NCBI RefSeq assembly: GCF_001715295.1 | Contig: NZ_MDKB01000001.1 | Coordinates: 742,360 to 806,359 of the forward strand | DNA: 64,000 bases | DNA from: Streptomyces griseus | Lineage (GTDB): Bacteria; Actinomycetota; Actinomycetes; Streptomycetales; Streptomycetaceae | Direction of reading: 5' to 3' | Part shown: positions 18,389 to 26,721 of the stretch, piece after piece | How positions within the stretch are numbered: the stretch's first letter is position 1 | How the letters are laid out: each line of letters starts with the position of its first letter | Made by a program: the position numbers and the translations under genes | The notes under the pieces: generated by a model | The model's input: the letters and a program-made list of their open reading frames with translations, nothing else | Databases searched by the model: none | What the model was told of the DNA's origin: nothing

Positions 18389-20644
18389 TCACGCGGCCTT
18401 GAAGCCCCGCAGCCGCAGGGAGTTGCCGACCACGAAGACCGAGGAGAAGGCCATGGCCGCTCCGGCGATCATCGGGCTGAGCAGCCCGGCGGCGGCGAGC
18501 GGCAGGGCCGCGACGTTGTAGGCGAAGGCCCAGAACAGGTTGGACCTGATGGTGCCGAGCGTCCTGCGGGAGAGACGGATGGCGTCGGCGGCGGCGTTGA
18601 GGTCGCCGCGTACGAGGGTGAGGTCGCCGGCCTCGATGGCGGCGTCGGTCCCGGTGCCCATGGCCAGACCGAGGTCGGCCTGTGCCAGGGCGGCCGCGTC
18701 GTTGACGCCGTCGCCGACCATGGCCACCGAACGCCCGTCGGACTGGAGGCGCTTGACGACGTCGACCTTGTCCTCGGGCATGACCTCGGCGATCACCTCG
18801 TCGATGCCGACCTCCGCGGCGACCGCCTCGGAGACAGTCCGGTTGTCACCGGTCAGCAGGATCGGGGTGAGACCGAGGGCACGCAGCCGCCGGATCGCCT
18901 CGGCACTGGTGTCCTTGACGGCGTCGGCGACCTCCAGAACCGCGCGGGCCTCGCCGTCCCATGCGACGGCGATGGCGGTGCGTCCGGCACTCTCGGCGTC
19001 CTGCTTGGCCAGGGCGAGCTCCGCGGGCAGTTCCATCGCCCACTCCGCGAGCAGCTTCTCGCGGCCCACCAGCACCGCGTGGCCCTCGACGACGCCCTGC
19101 ACGCCCAGTCCCGGTACGTTCGCGAAGTCCTCCGGGACCGGCAGGGCGCCGGTCTCCTCGGTGGCGCCGGTGGCGACGGCCTGGGCGATCGGGTGCTCGG
19201 AGGCGTTCTCCAGGGCACCCGCGAGGCGCAGGACATCGGTCCTGGCGGTCCCCTCGGCGGTGTGGACGGCGAGCAGGGTCATCTTCCCCGTGGTGACGGT
19301 GCCGGTCTTGTCCAGGACGATCGTGTCGACCCTGCGGGTGGTCTCCAGGACCTCGGGGCCCTTGATGAGGATGCCGAGCTGGGCGCCGCGTCCGGTGCCC
19401 ACCATGAGCGCGGTGGGGGTGGCGAGGCCCAGGGCGCAGGGGCAGGCGATGATCAGTACGGCGACGGCGGCGGTGAACGCGGCGGTCAGGCCGGAGCCGT
19501 TGCCGAGCCAGAAGCCCAGGGTGCCCAGCGCGAGCGCGATCACGACGGGGACGAAGACGGCGGAGATCCTGTCCGCCAGGCGCTGCGCCGCGGCCTTGCC
19601 GTTCTGCGCGTCCTCGACCAGCCGGGCCATCCGGGCCAGCTGGGTGTCCGAGCCGACGCGGGTGGCCCGGACGACGAGACGGCCGCCGACGTTCAGCGTC
19701 GCACCGGTCACGGCGTCACCGGCGCCGACCTCCACCGGCATGGACTCACCGGTGAGCATGGAGGCGTCCACCGCCGAGGTGCCCTCGGTCACCGTGCCGT
19801 CGGTGGCGATCTTCTCGCCCGGCCGTACCAGGAAGCGGTCCCCGACCCGCAGGTCGGCGGTCGGGACGGTCTCCTGACGCCCCTCGCGGAGAACGGTGAC
19901 CTCCTTGGCTCCCAGCTCCAGCAGAGCCCTGAGCGCGGCGCCGGCCTTGCGCTTCGAGCGGGCCTCGAAGTACCGGCCGGCGAGGATGAACGCGGTCACG
20001 CCGGCGGCCGCTTCGAGGTAGATGTTCCCCGCGCCGTCACCGCGGGCGATCGTGAACTCGAAGGGGTGCGTCATGCCCGGGGTGCCGGCGGTACCGAAGA
20101 ACAGGGCCCACAGCGACCAGAGGAAGGCCGCCGAGGTGCCGACCGAGATCAGGGTGTCCATGGTGGCCGCGCCGTGCCGGGCGTTGGTGAAGGCGGCCCG
20201 GTGGAAGGGCCAGGCGGCGTACGTGACGACCGGCGCGGCCAGGGTCAGGGAGAGCCACTGCCAGTACTCGATCTGCAGCGCCGGAATCATGGCCATCGCG
20301 ATCACCGGGACGGCGAGGACGGTGGCGGTGACCAGCCGCTGCCGCAGGGGTGCGAGCTCGTCGGTCTCCCGTCCCTCCCCCTCGGTGGACCCGGCCCCGG
20401 CGGGGGGCGCAGGTTCGTGGGCGGTGTAACCCGTCGCCTCGACCGTGGCGATGAGGTCGGACACCTCGACGTCACCGCTGAAGCTGACCTTGGCCTTCTC
20501 GGTCGCGTAGTTGACGGACGCCTCGACGCCTTCCATGCGGTTGAGCTTCTTCTCGATACGGGCCGCGCACGAGGCGCAGGTCATCCCGCCGATGGCGAGC
20601 TCGACCGCAGCGGTGCCGGCTGCTGTCGTGGTGGGCGCACCCAT
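18389..20644 (-). CDS. copA: Copper-exporting P1B-type ATPase
   Basis: A 751-residue heavy-metal P-type ATPase that pumps Cu(I) out of the cell. Order of domains: an N-terminal HMA domain with GMTCASC near residue 20, about eight membrane helices, an actuator domain with the dephosphorylation motif (LTGES), the metal-binding [10 protein letters not shown] in the sixth helix, the phosphorylation site DKTGTVTTG, and the hinge [12 protein letters not shown]. The ATG at 20644 has GAGGAG upstream. The CPC motif with GMTCASC fits copper rather than zinc. A CsoR-type dyad lies 26 bases upstream, so derepression by copper is expected. No copZ or csoR gene is adjacent. Confidence 0.93.
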   Translation of the reverse strand: MGAPTTTAAGTAAVELAIGGMTCASCAARIEKKLNRMEGVEASVNYATEKAKVSFSGDVEVSDLIATVEATGYTAHEPAPPAGAGSTEGEGRETDELAPLRQRLVTATVLAVPVIAMAMIPALQIEYWQWLSLTLAAPVVTYAAWPFHRAAFTNARHGAATMDTLISVGTSAAFLWSLWALFFGTAGTPGMTHPFEFTIARGDGAGNIYLEAAAGVTAFILAGRYFEARSKRKAGAALRALLELGAKEVTVLREGRQETVPTADLRVGDRFLVRPGEKIATDGTVTEGTSAVDASMLTGESMPVEVGAGDAVTGATLNVGGRLVVRATRVGSDTQLARMARLVEDAQNGKAAAQRLADRISAVFVPVVIALALGTLGFWLGNGSGLTAAFTAAVAVLIIACPCALGLATPTALMVGTGRGAQLGILIKGPEVLETTRRVDTIVLDKTGTVTTGKMTLLAVHTAEGTARTDVLRLAGALENASEHPIAQAVATGATEETGALPVPEDFANVPGLGVQGVVEGHAVLVGREKLLAEWAMELPAELALAKQDAESAGRTAIAVAWDGEARAVLEVADAVKDTSAEAIRRLRALGLTPILLTGDNRTVSEAVAAEVGIDEVIAEVMPEDKVDVVKRLQSDGRSVAMVGDGVNDAAALAQADLGLAMGTGTDAAIEAGDLTLVRGDLNAAADAIRLSRRTLGTIRSNLFWAFAYNVAALPLAAAGLLSPMIAGAAMAFSSVFVVGNSLRLRGFKAA

Positions 20645-20669
20645 GACGTAGCTCCTCAGGTGGGCGGCA

Positions 20670-20684
20670 TACCCCTAGGGGGTA
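20670..20684. promoter_or_regulatory. CsoR-type operator upstream of copA
   Basis: TACCCC-TAG-GGGGTA is a perfect 6-bp dyad matching the GC-rich ATACCC/GGGTAT-type sites bound by actinobacterial CsoR copper sensors. A further half site ATACCCCC lies near 20700-20710, overlapping a minus-strand TATACAT that could be the -10. A repressor here would block copA transcription when copper is low. Confidence 0.65.
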
Positions 20685-20779
20685 CCTCTGGCTCCATGTA
20701 TACCCCCTGCCCGTACGGTGTGCAAGCCGGCGGCCGGGGCGTCCCCGGCTGCCCGGCCTGCGGACCGGAGCGCGCTCGT

Positions 20780-20831
20780 CCCGTCCCCCGTACCGCGAAG
20801 GGCGCCCGCCCCCGCGGGTACGGGGGACGGG
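20780..20831. repeat. 15-bp perfect inverted repeat upstream of copA
   Basis: CCCGTCCCCCGTACC at 20780-20794 pairs perfectly with GGTACGGGGGACGGG at 20817-20831 across 22 bases. No gene ends beside it on either strand. It may be a terminator that isolates copA from readthrough or a relic of a gene displaced by the mobile elements that follow. Confidence 0.6.
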
Positions 20832-20837
20832 CGCCTC

Positions 20838-21011
20838 GGGCGTGTTTCGAAAGTAGCGTCGTCTGCCCGGAGGGCAGGCCCGGCGGCGTCCGGTGCGTGC
20901 GATCGCAAGGCGGAGGGTCGCCTCGATACCGGTGTATCGGGGCGATCCCGACAACGCGGCGAGTGTGCGTGCCAGACGCCGCCGGGCAGACGGGACTTTC
21001 GAAACGCGCCC
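20838..21011. mobile_element. MITE-like element with 17-bp terminal repeats
   Basis: A 174-bp segment bounded by inverted ends: left GGGCGTGTTTCGAAAGT, right complement GGGCGCGTTTCGAAAGT (16 of 17 identical). Both are followed, after a 3-base length difference, by GTCTGCCCGG. The interior has no gene. Ends with GGGCG...TTTCGAAAGT resemble terminal repeats of streptomycete IS elements, so this is probably a non-autonomous derivative mobilised by a transposase elsewhere. The IS5-type element begins two bases after its right end. Confidence 0.6.
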
Positions 21012-21013
21012 TA

Positions 21014-21882
21014 AAGGTTGTTGCAGAAGGGTGGGAGTGGGCAGGCCGGGATGGCGTTTGACCTGCTGGTTCAGCCTGTCATGGCGAGGTTGTGCATGGT
21101 GGCGACGGCTTGGACGGCGTGGTGGAGTCCGTCTCCTTTCTGGCGGCAGTCGCGGAGGATTTTCCAGTTCTTCATGCGGGCGAAGGTGTGCTCGACGCGG
21201 GCGCGGACGCGTCGGTGTTCGGCGTTGTCCTCCTCCTGGCCGCGCAGGAGTGGGCGTCCGGCTCTTCTGCGGTGCGGGACGATCAGGCCAGTTCCCAGGT
21301 AGGCGCCGTCTGCGATGACCGTTGTCCCGGCCGCGATGGCGGGCAGGCCCGACTTCCGCCAGGCATGCGCGTCAGCCTTGTTCCCGGGGACGGGACGGGC
21401 TGAGGCGATCACCAGGCGGCTGTCCGCATCGATGATGACCTGCACGTTCGCCGAGAACCGATAGTTACGGGAGGACGCGGCGACCCTGCGGTCGCGGACC
21501 GGGACCAGGGTTCCGTCCACGATCCACAACCGTTCGACATCCGCTACCGGCCGCGGCGCCGGCTCCAGCGCGAGAAGCGGCCGCAGGCGATGAATGACCC
21601 GGCAAACGGTGGCCGGGGAGATCCCGAAGAGCGGGGCGAGCTGGCGCATCGTGAGGTTGGTCCGGTAGTAGACAGCCACCAGGAGGACCCGGTCCGCCAG
21701 CGGCAGGCACCACGGGCGCCCACCGCCGGGACCGTTTCCTCCCCGCTCCCGTACTACCTTCACCAATTTCTCGAACCGGCCCATCCGCAAGCCAGTGAAC
21801 GTCTCCACCCACAACGGCTCAGCCCGCAACACCCCACCCATAGAAGAGGAATGCCCTATCCCAGGCGTTCTGCAACAACCTT
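21014..21882. mobile_element. IS5-family insertion sequence, apparently intact
   Basis: An 869-bp element with 15-bp perfect terminal inverted repeats, AAGGTTGTTGCAGAA at 21014-21028 and its complement at 21868-21882, enclosing one transposase gene. It is flanked by TA on both sides (21012-21013 and 21883-21884). Removing it with one TA restores CCCTAGGGG, a CTAG target as favoured by IS5-type elements. Perfect ends and an open transposase suggest a recent insertion. Confidence 0.85.
21071..21841 (-). CDS. IS5-family transposase
   Basis: A 256-residue DDE transposase. An N-terminal helix-turn-helix (YYRTNLTMRQLAPLFGIS, about residues 58-75) is followed by the catalytic core: first Asp in WIVDGTL, second Asp in VIADGAYLGTG, and Glu in ARVEHTFARMKNWKILRD. 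The last motif, with its spaced Arg and Lys, is typical of the IS5 group with the DDE_Tnp_4 fold. No stop or frameshift interrupts it. The ATG at 21841 lies 27 bases inside the right terminal repeat. It would move the surrounding 869-bp element and perhaps related non-autonomous copies. Confidence 0.9.
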   Translation of the reverse strand: MGGVLRAEPLWVETFTGLRMGRFEKLVKVVRERGGNGPGGGRPWCLPLADRVLLVAVYYRTNLTMRQLAPLFGISPATVCRVIHRLRPLLALEPAPRPVADVERLWIVDGTLVPVRDRRVAASSRNYRFSANVQVIIDADSRLVIASARPVPGNKADAHAWRKSGLPAIAAGTTVIADGAYLGTGLIVPHRRRAGRPLLRGQEEDNAEHRRVRARVEHTFARMKNWKILRDCRQKGDGLHHAVQAVATMHNLAMTG

Positions 21883-21908
21883 TAGGGGCCGGGGGTGCCA
21901 GGGTGCTC

Positions 21909-22973
21909 TCACGGCACGCGCGCCGTCCACTCCGTGCTGCTGTACTTCGTGGTGGCCAGCTCCCGCGCCCGTGCCAGTTCCTCGGCGCCGATGCTTCCCG
22001 GGGTGAGCCCGTAGCGGTCGCGGAAGGACTCCACCATGCGGTCGATGACCGCCTCGCGCGTCAGGCCTGTCTGACGCCGCAGGGGGTCGACCCGCTTCTT
22101 GGCGGAGGCGGTGCCCTTGTCCGACATCTTCTCCTTGCCGATGCGCAGGACGTCCAGCATCTTGTCGGCGTCGATGTCGTAGGACATCGTGACGTGGTGC
22201 AGGATGGCGCCGGGCCCGCCGTCCGGGCCGATCATCCGCTTCTGGGCGGCGCCCGCGATCTTGCCGACCTCGGTGGCGATGTCGTTGAGGGGCTGGTACC
22301 AGGCCTTGATGCCCATGTCGCCGAGGGCTTCCAGCACCCAGGCGTCGAGATGGGCGTAGGAGTCGGCGAAGGAGAGACCGGCCACCAGGGAGGCGGGGAC
22401 CGACAGCGAGTACGTGATGGTGTTGCCGCTCTCCACGAACATGGCCCCGCCCCCGGAGATCCGGCGCACGACGGTGACGCCGTGGCGGGCGGCGCCCTGC
22501 GGGTCGACCTCGTTGCGCAGGGACTGGAAACTGCCGATGATCACCGCGGGGGAGGCCCACTCCCAGACCCGCAGGGTGGGCGGCCTGCGGCCCGCGGCGA
22601 CCTCCCTGGTGATGACCTCGTCCAGCGCCATGTGGAGCGCGGGGGACTGCGGAGCCTCCCGGATCAGCTGCCAGTCGTAGTCCCGCCACTCGGTGGCCTG
22701 CGAGAGGGCTCGCCGGGTGGCCGTCGCGACGCCCTCGGCGGTCAGCCCGAGCATCACCGTTCCCGGGGGCAGGGCGGCTTCGATGCGAGCGGCGAGCGCG
22801 GAGGTACCCGTGTGGGCGGGAACCCCTTCCAGGGCCGCGTCGATGGCGAGGATGGCCTCGTCGGGTTCCAGGAAGAAGTCGCCGGCCACCCTCACGTTCC
22901 GCAGTGCGCCACCCTGGACCTCCAGATCGACCACCACGAGCTTGCCGCCCGGGATCTTGTACTCACCGTGCAC
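21909..22973 (-). CDS. lplA: Lipoate-protein ligase A family protein
   Basis: A 354-residue protein of the BPL/LplA/LipB fold that activates lipoate and attaches it to E2 and H proteins of 2-oxoacid dehydrogenases and glycine cleavage. The core contains RRISGGGAMFVESGN near residue 165 (lipoyl-AMP binding loop) and a conserved Lys in GKIAGAAQKR. An N-terminal extension (HGEYKIPGGKLVVVDLEV and the GDFFLEPDE segment) corresponds to the accessory domain that is C-terminal in E. coli LplA, so the domain order is permuted. The GTG at 22973 has GGAGG five bases upstream. The IS5 element sits just 27 bases beyond its stop. Confidence 0.85.
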   Translation of the reverse strand: MHGEYKIPGGKLVVVDLEVQGGALRNVRVAGDFFLEPDEAILAIDAALEGVPAHTGTSALAARIEAALPPGTVMLGLTAEGVATATRRALSQATEWRDYDWQLIREAPQSPALHMALDEVITREVAAGRRPPTLRVWEWASPAVIIGSFQSLRNEVDPQGAARHGVTVVRRISGGGAMFVESGNTITYSLSVPASLVAGLSFADSYAHLDAWVLEALGDMGIKAWYQPLNDIATEVGKIAGAAQKRMIGPDGGPGAILHHVTMSYDIDADKMLDVLRIGKEKMSDKGTASAKKRVDPLRRQTGLTREAVIDRMVESFRDRYGLTPGSIGAEELARARELATTKYSSTEWTARVP

Positions 22974-23510
22974 CACAGCCTCCGATGTGCCGACGTTTCC
23001 GCGCGAACGGGCCGAAGCGGCCCTGAGCAGGCACAACGCTGCGGACGCGCCCTTTAATCCAGCGCCGCCGCCACCGTCACCTCCGGCGTCACCGCCGACG
23101 CCCGTGCCGGGCCGTCGACCGGGAAGGCCGGCCTGTCCGGCCCGGGAGGGCTCGCCGCCCGGACAGGGCCCGCTCTACGCGAGCGCTCGGTGTTTTTCCG
23201 CACGCTTCAGGAAGCTGACCGGCGTACTCCTCCTGGACCCGAACACGTCCGGATCCTGCTCCACCCGGCTGACCGGCGTCTTCCAGGAGCAGGACGGCGG
23301 CTACCGCTCCGACCGCGGCACCGAGCCGCACATCGAACCCGTCCGCGCCGCGCAGACGCGCCCGGCGGCACCGAGGAGCAGGGTGCCTCGTGACGGAACC
23401 GGTCGGCCGATCGGCTGCGGATGACCGGAGCGCGGTCCGGCACCATCATGGGAGGTGCGGCCTCCGGCCCCCGCCCCTGCGGCGGACCCGATCGAGAGGA
23501 CGGGCACCCC
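22974..23510. other. Intergenic stretch without a supported gene
   Basis: These 537 bases lie between the divergent lplA and DUF2945 genes. Plus-strand open frames (for example one reading LTGVFQEQDGGYRSDRGTEP near 23270-23330) lack a ribosome-binding site and a recognisable family. Promoters for both neighbours should be here but none stood out. Confidence 0.4.
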
Positions 23511-23738
23511 ATGGCCAAGGACAAGAAGCTGCGCAAGGGCGACGACGTCACCTGGAAGAGTCACGGGCAGACCGTGCAGGGAACGGTGCGCAAGAAGATC
23601 ACCGAGCGTACCGAGGCGGCCGGCCATACCGTCGACGCCTCGAAGGACGAACCGCAGTACGAGGTCGAGAGCGACAAGTCCGGCGGGCACGCGGTCCACA
23701 AGCCGGACTCCTTGCGCAAGAAGGGCGGGAAGCCGTGA
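23511..23738 (+). CDS. DUF2945 (HVA1-like) small basic protein
   Basis: A 75-residue, lysine-rich cytoplasmic protein of the DUF2945/hypervirulence-associated family, an SH3-like small barrel. The signature is KKLRKGDDVTWKSHGQTVQGTV followed by YEVESDKSGGHAVHKPDSL, which is nearly the whole protein. GAGAGGA before ATG 23511 sets the start. Its function is unknown in bacteria; members occur with stress proteins. Its stop overlaps the next start by GTGA, indicating a two-gene operon with the DUF3140 gene. Confidence 0.8.
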   Translation: MAKDKKLRKGDDVTWKSHGQTVQGTVRKKITERTEAAGHTVDASKDEPQYEVESDKSGGHAVHKPDSLRKKGGKP

Positions 23739-24076
23739 CCGGCGGCGGTGACGGGGACCGCGACGAGAGCGTGCGCAGCTTCGGCGAAGCCGTCAACATG
23801 ACGGCGGGCGAGATGGAGAAATGGCTCGGCACACCGGAGTCACGTGACGCCGGGCAGTCCGACGGCTCGGGTGAGAGCGTGGGGCACGCGTCGGGCCGTC
23901 GGATCGTCGCACTGCTGCGGACCAGGAAGGCCGACCTCACCGACGACGACATCGCCCACATGCGCAAGGTCGTCGGATACGTGCACCGGCACGGCAAGCA
24001 GCGGCCGGAAGGTGACATCACCGACACGCGGTGGCGCCACTCCCTCATGAACTGGGGCCACGATCCGAAGAAGTGA
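23735..24076 (+). CDS. DUF3140 family protein
   Basis: A 113-residue cytoplasmic protein. The core VNMTAGEMEKWLGTPESRD followed by SGRRIVALLRTRKADLTDDDIAHMRKVVGYVHRH is the DUF3140 pattern: two helical segments around a DNA-binding-protein-like basic stretch. The GTG at 23735 overlaps the DUF2945 stop and gives translational coupling. No biochemical role is known to me. The recurrent DUF2945-DUF3140 pair suggests that the two products act together, perhaps under stress. Confidence 0.8.
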   Translation: MTGGGDGDRDESVRSFGEAVNMTAGEMEKWLGTPESRDAGQSDGSGESVGHASGRRIVALLRTRKADLTDDDIAHMRKVVGYVHRHGKQRPEGDITDTRWRHSLMNWGHDPKK

Positions 24077-24102
24077 CAGCGGGCGGCGGCGCCCCGGCCG
24101 GC

Positions 24103-24360
24103 TCAGCCGACCGTACCGTCGACGAACTCGTTGAGGGCACGGCCCGGGCGCAGGGTGGGGCGTGCCCCTTCGAGATGGAAGTCGCCGAACCCCATGATGG
24201 ATACCGTCTCGCCGTTCCTGAGCCCTTCGGCGATGGTCCCGGGGCGGTCCACCGTGCCGAACAGTGCGTCCAGGATCTGTTCGACGTGCTGGGCCGACAC
24301 CTGACCGGCGGCCCCGCCGGTCTTGCGGACGGTTGCCTCGATGAGCGCGTTCCTGTCCAT
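24103..24360 (-). CDS. HU-like DNA-binding protein, short form
   Basis: An 85-residue protein related to HU/IHF histone-like proteins: MDRNALIEATVRKTG at the start, a dimerisation helix HVEQILDALFGTV, and GETVSIMGFGDFHLEG, which corresponds to the conserved GFGSFEV region. The tail RPTLRPGRALNEFVDGTVG replaces the usual DNA-contacting arm with RNPxTG, so DNA bending may be weak or altered. The ATG at 24360 has an AAGGAAG site. It is convergent with the DUF3140 gene, 26 bases apart. A SigB-like promoter match lies 63 bases upstream. Confidence 0.75.
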   Translation of the reverse strand: MDRNALIEATVRKTGGAAGQVSAQHVEQILDALFGTVDRPGTIAEGLRNGETVSIMGFGDFHLEGARPTLRPGRALNEFVDGTVG

Positions 24361-24422
24361 GGCGATCTTCTTCCTTCCCCGATGTCCGATGCGCTGCCCG
24401 CCCGCGCCGAACCGCGGCAGGT

Positions 24423-24446
24423 GAACCCACGCACCCGAAGTCAAGC
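24423..24446 (-). promoter_or_regulatory. Possible SigB-type promoter of the HU-like gene
   Basis: On the minus strand GCTT, 14 bases, then GGGTTC resembles the Streptomyces SigB consensus GNNT-N14-16-GGGTAY with one deviation (TTC for TAC). It lies 63 bases upstream of the start codon. Neighbouring stress-type genes support the idea. Confidence 0.35.
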
Positions 24447-24635
24447 ACCCCGGCGGGGCGGCACGCCGCTGCCGGGGAGTGTGGCGTGGATGTTCACCGG
24501 TTCGCCGGAGAACCGGTGGGCAGCGGTCCCGTGGACGCCGGAACAGGAGCGCACGCGGCCTCGCGTCGCGATCCGGGTGTTTCCGGCCCCGGGCCAGGGG
24601 CAGGCGGATGAGTGAGCCCCTACGAAAGGACCGAC

Positions 24636-24797
24636 ATGAGTGCCGGAGAGAAGGCCAAGGCCAAGACGGAGCAGGTTGTCGGTAAGGCCGTGCGGAAGGT
24701 GGCCCACGCGATGGGCAACGAGACCACAGCGGTCAAGGGAGCCGCCCTGGAGACCCGCGGCAAGGCCCGCGGCGCCAAGGAGGGTGTGCGGCACTGA
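24636..24797 (+). CDS. CsbD-like small stress protein
   Basis: A 53-residue, Lys/Ala-rich helical protein, MSAGEKAKAKTEQVVGKA followed by GNETTAVKGAALETRGKARGAKEGVRH. This is a CsbD-like pattern: short, hydrophilic and repetitive, with alternating basic and acidic residues. Its namesake in Bacillus subtilis is a general-stress (SigB) gene; the molecular role is unknown. GAAAGGA precedes ATG 24636. It stands alone on the plus strand between the HU-like gene and the two-gene operon at 25357. Confidence 0.75.
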   Translation: MSAGEKAKAKTEQVVGKAVRKVAHAMGNETTAVKGAALETRGKARGAKEGVRH

Positions 24798-25356
24798 CCG
24801 CCCCCCGTCGTGCGCCGGGCGAAGCTCCCGAGGCCGCCCGCCGCGGCGCCGGGCCCGCGCGGGCCGTGTGCGCGTCGGTTGCGCGCGTGCAGTGCGTCGA
24901 AAGGGTCCTGGTGCTGCAGGGCACCGGGACCCTTCGCGATGTCCCAGGCCCGCGCGAGCGGCCTCTTGGAGGCCCGGAGCCCCGACCCTGGGTGGATGCG
25001 AGGTCCTGCCGGTCCACTCCGGCACCGCGGCTGCGGCTCCTCCGTCGGCCGGGTGGTCGGCGCGGCCTGCCGCCCCGGTCGACCGGCGCAGGGGACCCCG
25101 CGAGGCTGTTCCTCGCGGCCGGGCCCGTCGGCTCCCGGTGCGCGGTACGGCAGTGCGGGCTGCGCCGGACCATGGGCGGGCCCCTGATGAGCGCAGACGA
25201 TCAAAACCCACTCGAAAGAATGCATAAACGGAGAAAAGAGGGTACACGCAGCTTGCGCACCGCCGGGCAAGAGCACCGGACGGGCCTGATCCAGGAGGAG
25301 TTGACGAACGTGGGACTGCAGGACGCATCGAGCGTCGACCGACAGGAGCGTCCGAC
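24798..25356. other. Long leader/intergenic region with a promoter near its right end
   Basis: 559 bases between the CsbD-like gene and the next operon. The only clear signal is the SigB-type promoter at 25222-25245, in an A-rich patch. A plus-strand frame (MSADDQNPLERMHK..., from 25189) ends overlapping the next start, but it would contain the promoter and matches no family, so I do not call it. Confidence 0.45.
25222..25245 (+). promoter_or_regulatory. SigB-type promoter of the 25357-26600 operon
   Basis: GCAT, a 14-base spacer, then GGGTAC: an exact match to the Streptomyces SigB-family consensus GNNT-N14-16-GGGTAY. It sits in the only A-rich patch of the region, giving a leader of roughly 105 bases before ATG 25357. 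It implies induction by osmotic or general stress. Confidence 0.55.
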
Positions 25357-25947
25357 ATGACGACGACCGTGGTGATCATCGTTGCCGTCGTCCTCGTGGC
25401 AGCGATCGCATACTTCCTCGTCCGCGCCCGGAGAGGTGGGGGCCAGGGCCTGCACCGCCGCTTCGGGCCCGAGTACGACCGTACGGTTGCCCGGCACGGC
25501 GGGGACACGAAGGCCGCTGAGCAAGAACTCGCCGAGCGGGTGAGGCTGCACGGGTCGCTGCATGAGCGGCCGCTGAGCCCCGAAGCCCGCGAGGCATACG
25601 CCGGCCGCTGGACGATGGTCCAGGAGATGTTCGTCGACTCGCCGCAGGAGGCCGTGGCCGAGGCCGACGCGCTGCTGGCACGCCTGGCCCGCGACCGGGG
25701 TTTCCCGGACGGCGACTTCGACGAGCAGACGGCCGCGCTCTCCGTGCACCACGCCCGGCAGATCGACGGGTACCGCAAGGTGCACAGCGCGGTGCGCGAC
25801 AGGAGCAGCACGGAGGAACTGCGGGAGGCGCTGGTCGAGGCACGGGCGCTGTTCGACGTACTGCTCGGCGACACGCCCGCCGAGCACGCCCGCCCGGGCC
25901 TCGGGAAGACAGGCCGACACGGAACCCACGGAAGGACGGCGGCATGA
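25357..25947 (+). CDS. Single-pass membrane protein, function unknown
   Basis: A 196-residue protein with one N-terminal membrane helix (TTTVVIIVAVVLVAAIAYFL, residues 2-21) followed by basic residues and a cytoplasmic helical domain. That domain holds FGPEYDRTVARHGGDTKAAEQELAERV and then a segment FVDSPQEAVAEADALL...REALVEARALFDVLL. The second segment recurs in the next gene. AGGAG precedes the ATG. I recognise it only as a conserved actinobacterial hypothetical; it could tether the partner protein to the membrane. It forms an operon (ATGA overlap) with the following gene, behind a SigB-type promoter. Confidence 0.7.
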   Translation: MTTTVVIIVAVVLVAAIAYFLVRARRGGGQGLHRRFGPEYDRTVARHGGDTKAAEQELAERVRLHGSLHERPLSPEAREAYAGRWTMVQEMFVDSPQEAVAEADALLARLARDRGFPDGDFDEQTAALSVHHARQIDGYRKVHSAVRDRSSTEELREALVEARALFDVLLGDTPAEHARPGLGKTGRHGTHGRTAA

Positions 25948-26600
25948 CGCACGACACCGAACGCATCGCACTACCCGATGACGGGAGCTCCCCGGCCGGG
26001 CCGGGTTCGCGGCACCCACGGCAGCCCAGCACCGGCGACGGCTTCCAGCAGGGCCCGCCGCCGAGGGAAGCCCCCGTGGTGCAGCAGCAGCACCTGGAGC
26101 AGCACCCGGGTACGGGGCCGGACGCGCCGCACGTCACCGAGCCCGTATCCCACATCCCCGAGCCCACCACCGGGCCCGCACCGCACACCACCACGCCGGG
26201 GGCGCTCCACTCCGTAGACCCGGCGCGCAGAGGGACCCCGAGGCCCGGCACGGAAGCCACCGGCCGGGACGCCACGGCCGCCCCCGGAACGGATGCGTCA
26301 GGCGCCCGGCCGGAGGGTGCGCACAGCGGCCCCGCCCTGCTGCCTCCCGAGGGGAGGGAGGCATTGTCCCTGCGCATGCACCAGGCCGTCACCGACTTCG
26401 TCGAGGATCCGCGCCGTGCGGTCGAGGAGGCCGACAGCGCCTTCGACAGGATCGTGGCGGATCTGACGGAGGCGCTCGAAGAGCGCAGGCGCGAACTGCG
26501 CGCGGGCTGGCACGGGCAGGGCACCGAGGCCCGGACCGAGGAGCTGCGGCTGGCTCTGCGGCGCTACCGGGATGCCGGCGACCAGCTCCTGCGCATCTGA
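25944..26600 (+). CDS. Hypothetical protein with disordered Pro-rich N-terminus and shared C-terminal domain
   Basis: A 218-residue soluble protein. Residues 1-130 are rich in Pro, Gly, Thr and His and are probably disordered; QQQHLEQ stands out. The last 80 residues (MHQAVTDFVEDPRRAVEEADSAF and onward to ELRLALRRYRDAGDQLL) parallel the C-terminal domain of the preceding protein, with the same FV-D/E-x-P-xx-AV-x-EAD core and a second helix pair. The two genes therefore probably arose by duplication of this domain. ATG 25944 overlaps the previous stop (ATGA). No function is known to me. Confidence 0.65.
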   Translation: MTHDTERIALPDDGSSPAGPGSRHPRQPSTGDGFQQGPPPREAPVVQQQHLEQHPGTGPDAPHVTEPVSHIPEPTTGPAPHTTTPGALHSVDPARRGTPRPGTEATGRDATAAPGTDASGARPEGAHSGPALLPPEGREALSLRMHQAVTDFVEDPRRAVEEADSAFDRIVADLTEALEERRRELRAGWHGQGTEARTEELRLALRRYRDAGDQLLRI

Positions 26601-26721
26601 GCAGCGTTCTCTTTCCGGGCACGGGGTCTCCTCCTGGTCGAAGAATGCCCTGGATCGGATGAGTTGACGGCCGTCGCCGGGGCGCTGCAGGCGGTCGACA
26701 GCCTGCTCGACTGTCAGGTGA

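Noticed and set aside
23190..23424. Plus-strand frame with LTGVFQEQDGGYRSD upstream of the DUF2945 gene
   Set aside because: No start signal or family; the sequence is probably promoter and leader DNA.
25189..25360. Plus-strand frame starting MSADDQNPLERMHK with its stop overlapping the start at 25357
   Set aside because: It contains the best SigB promoter of the region, lacks a ribosome-binding site and matches no family.
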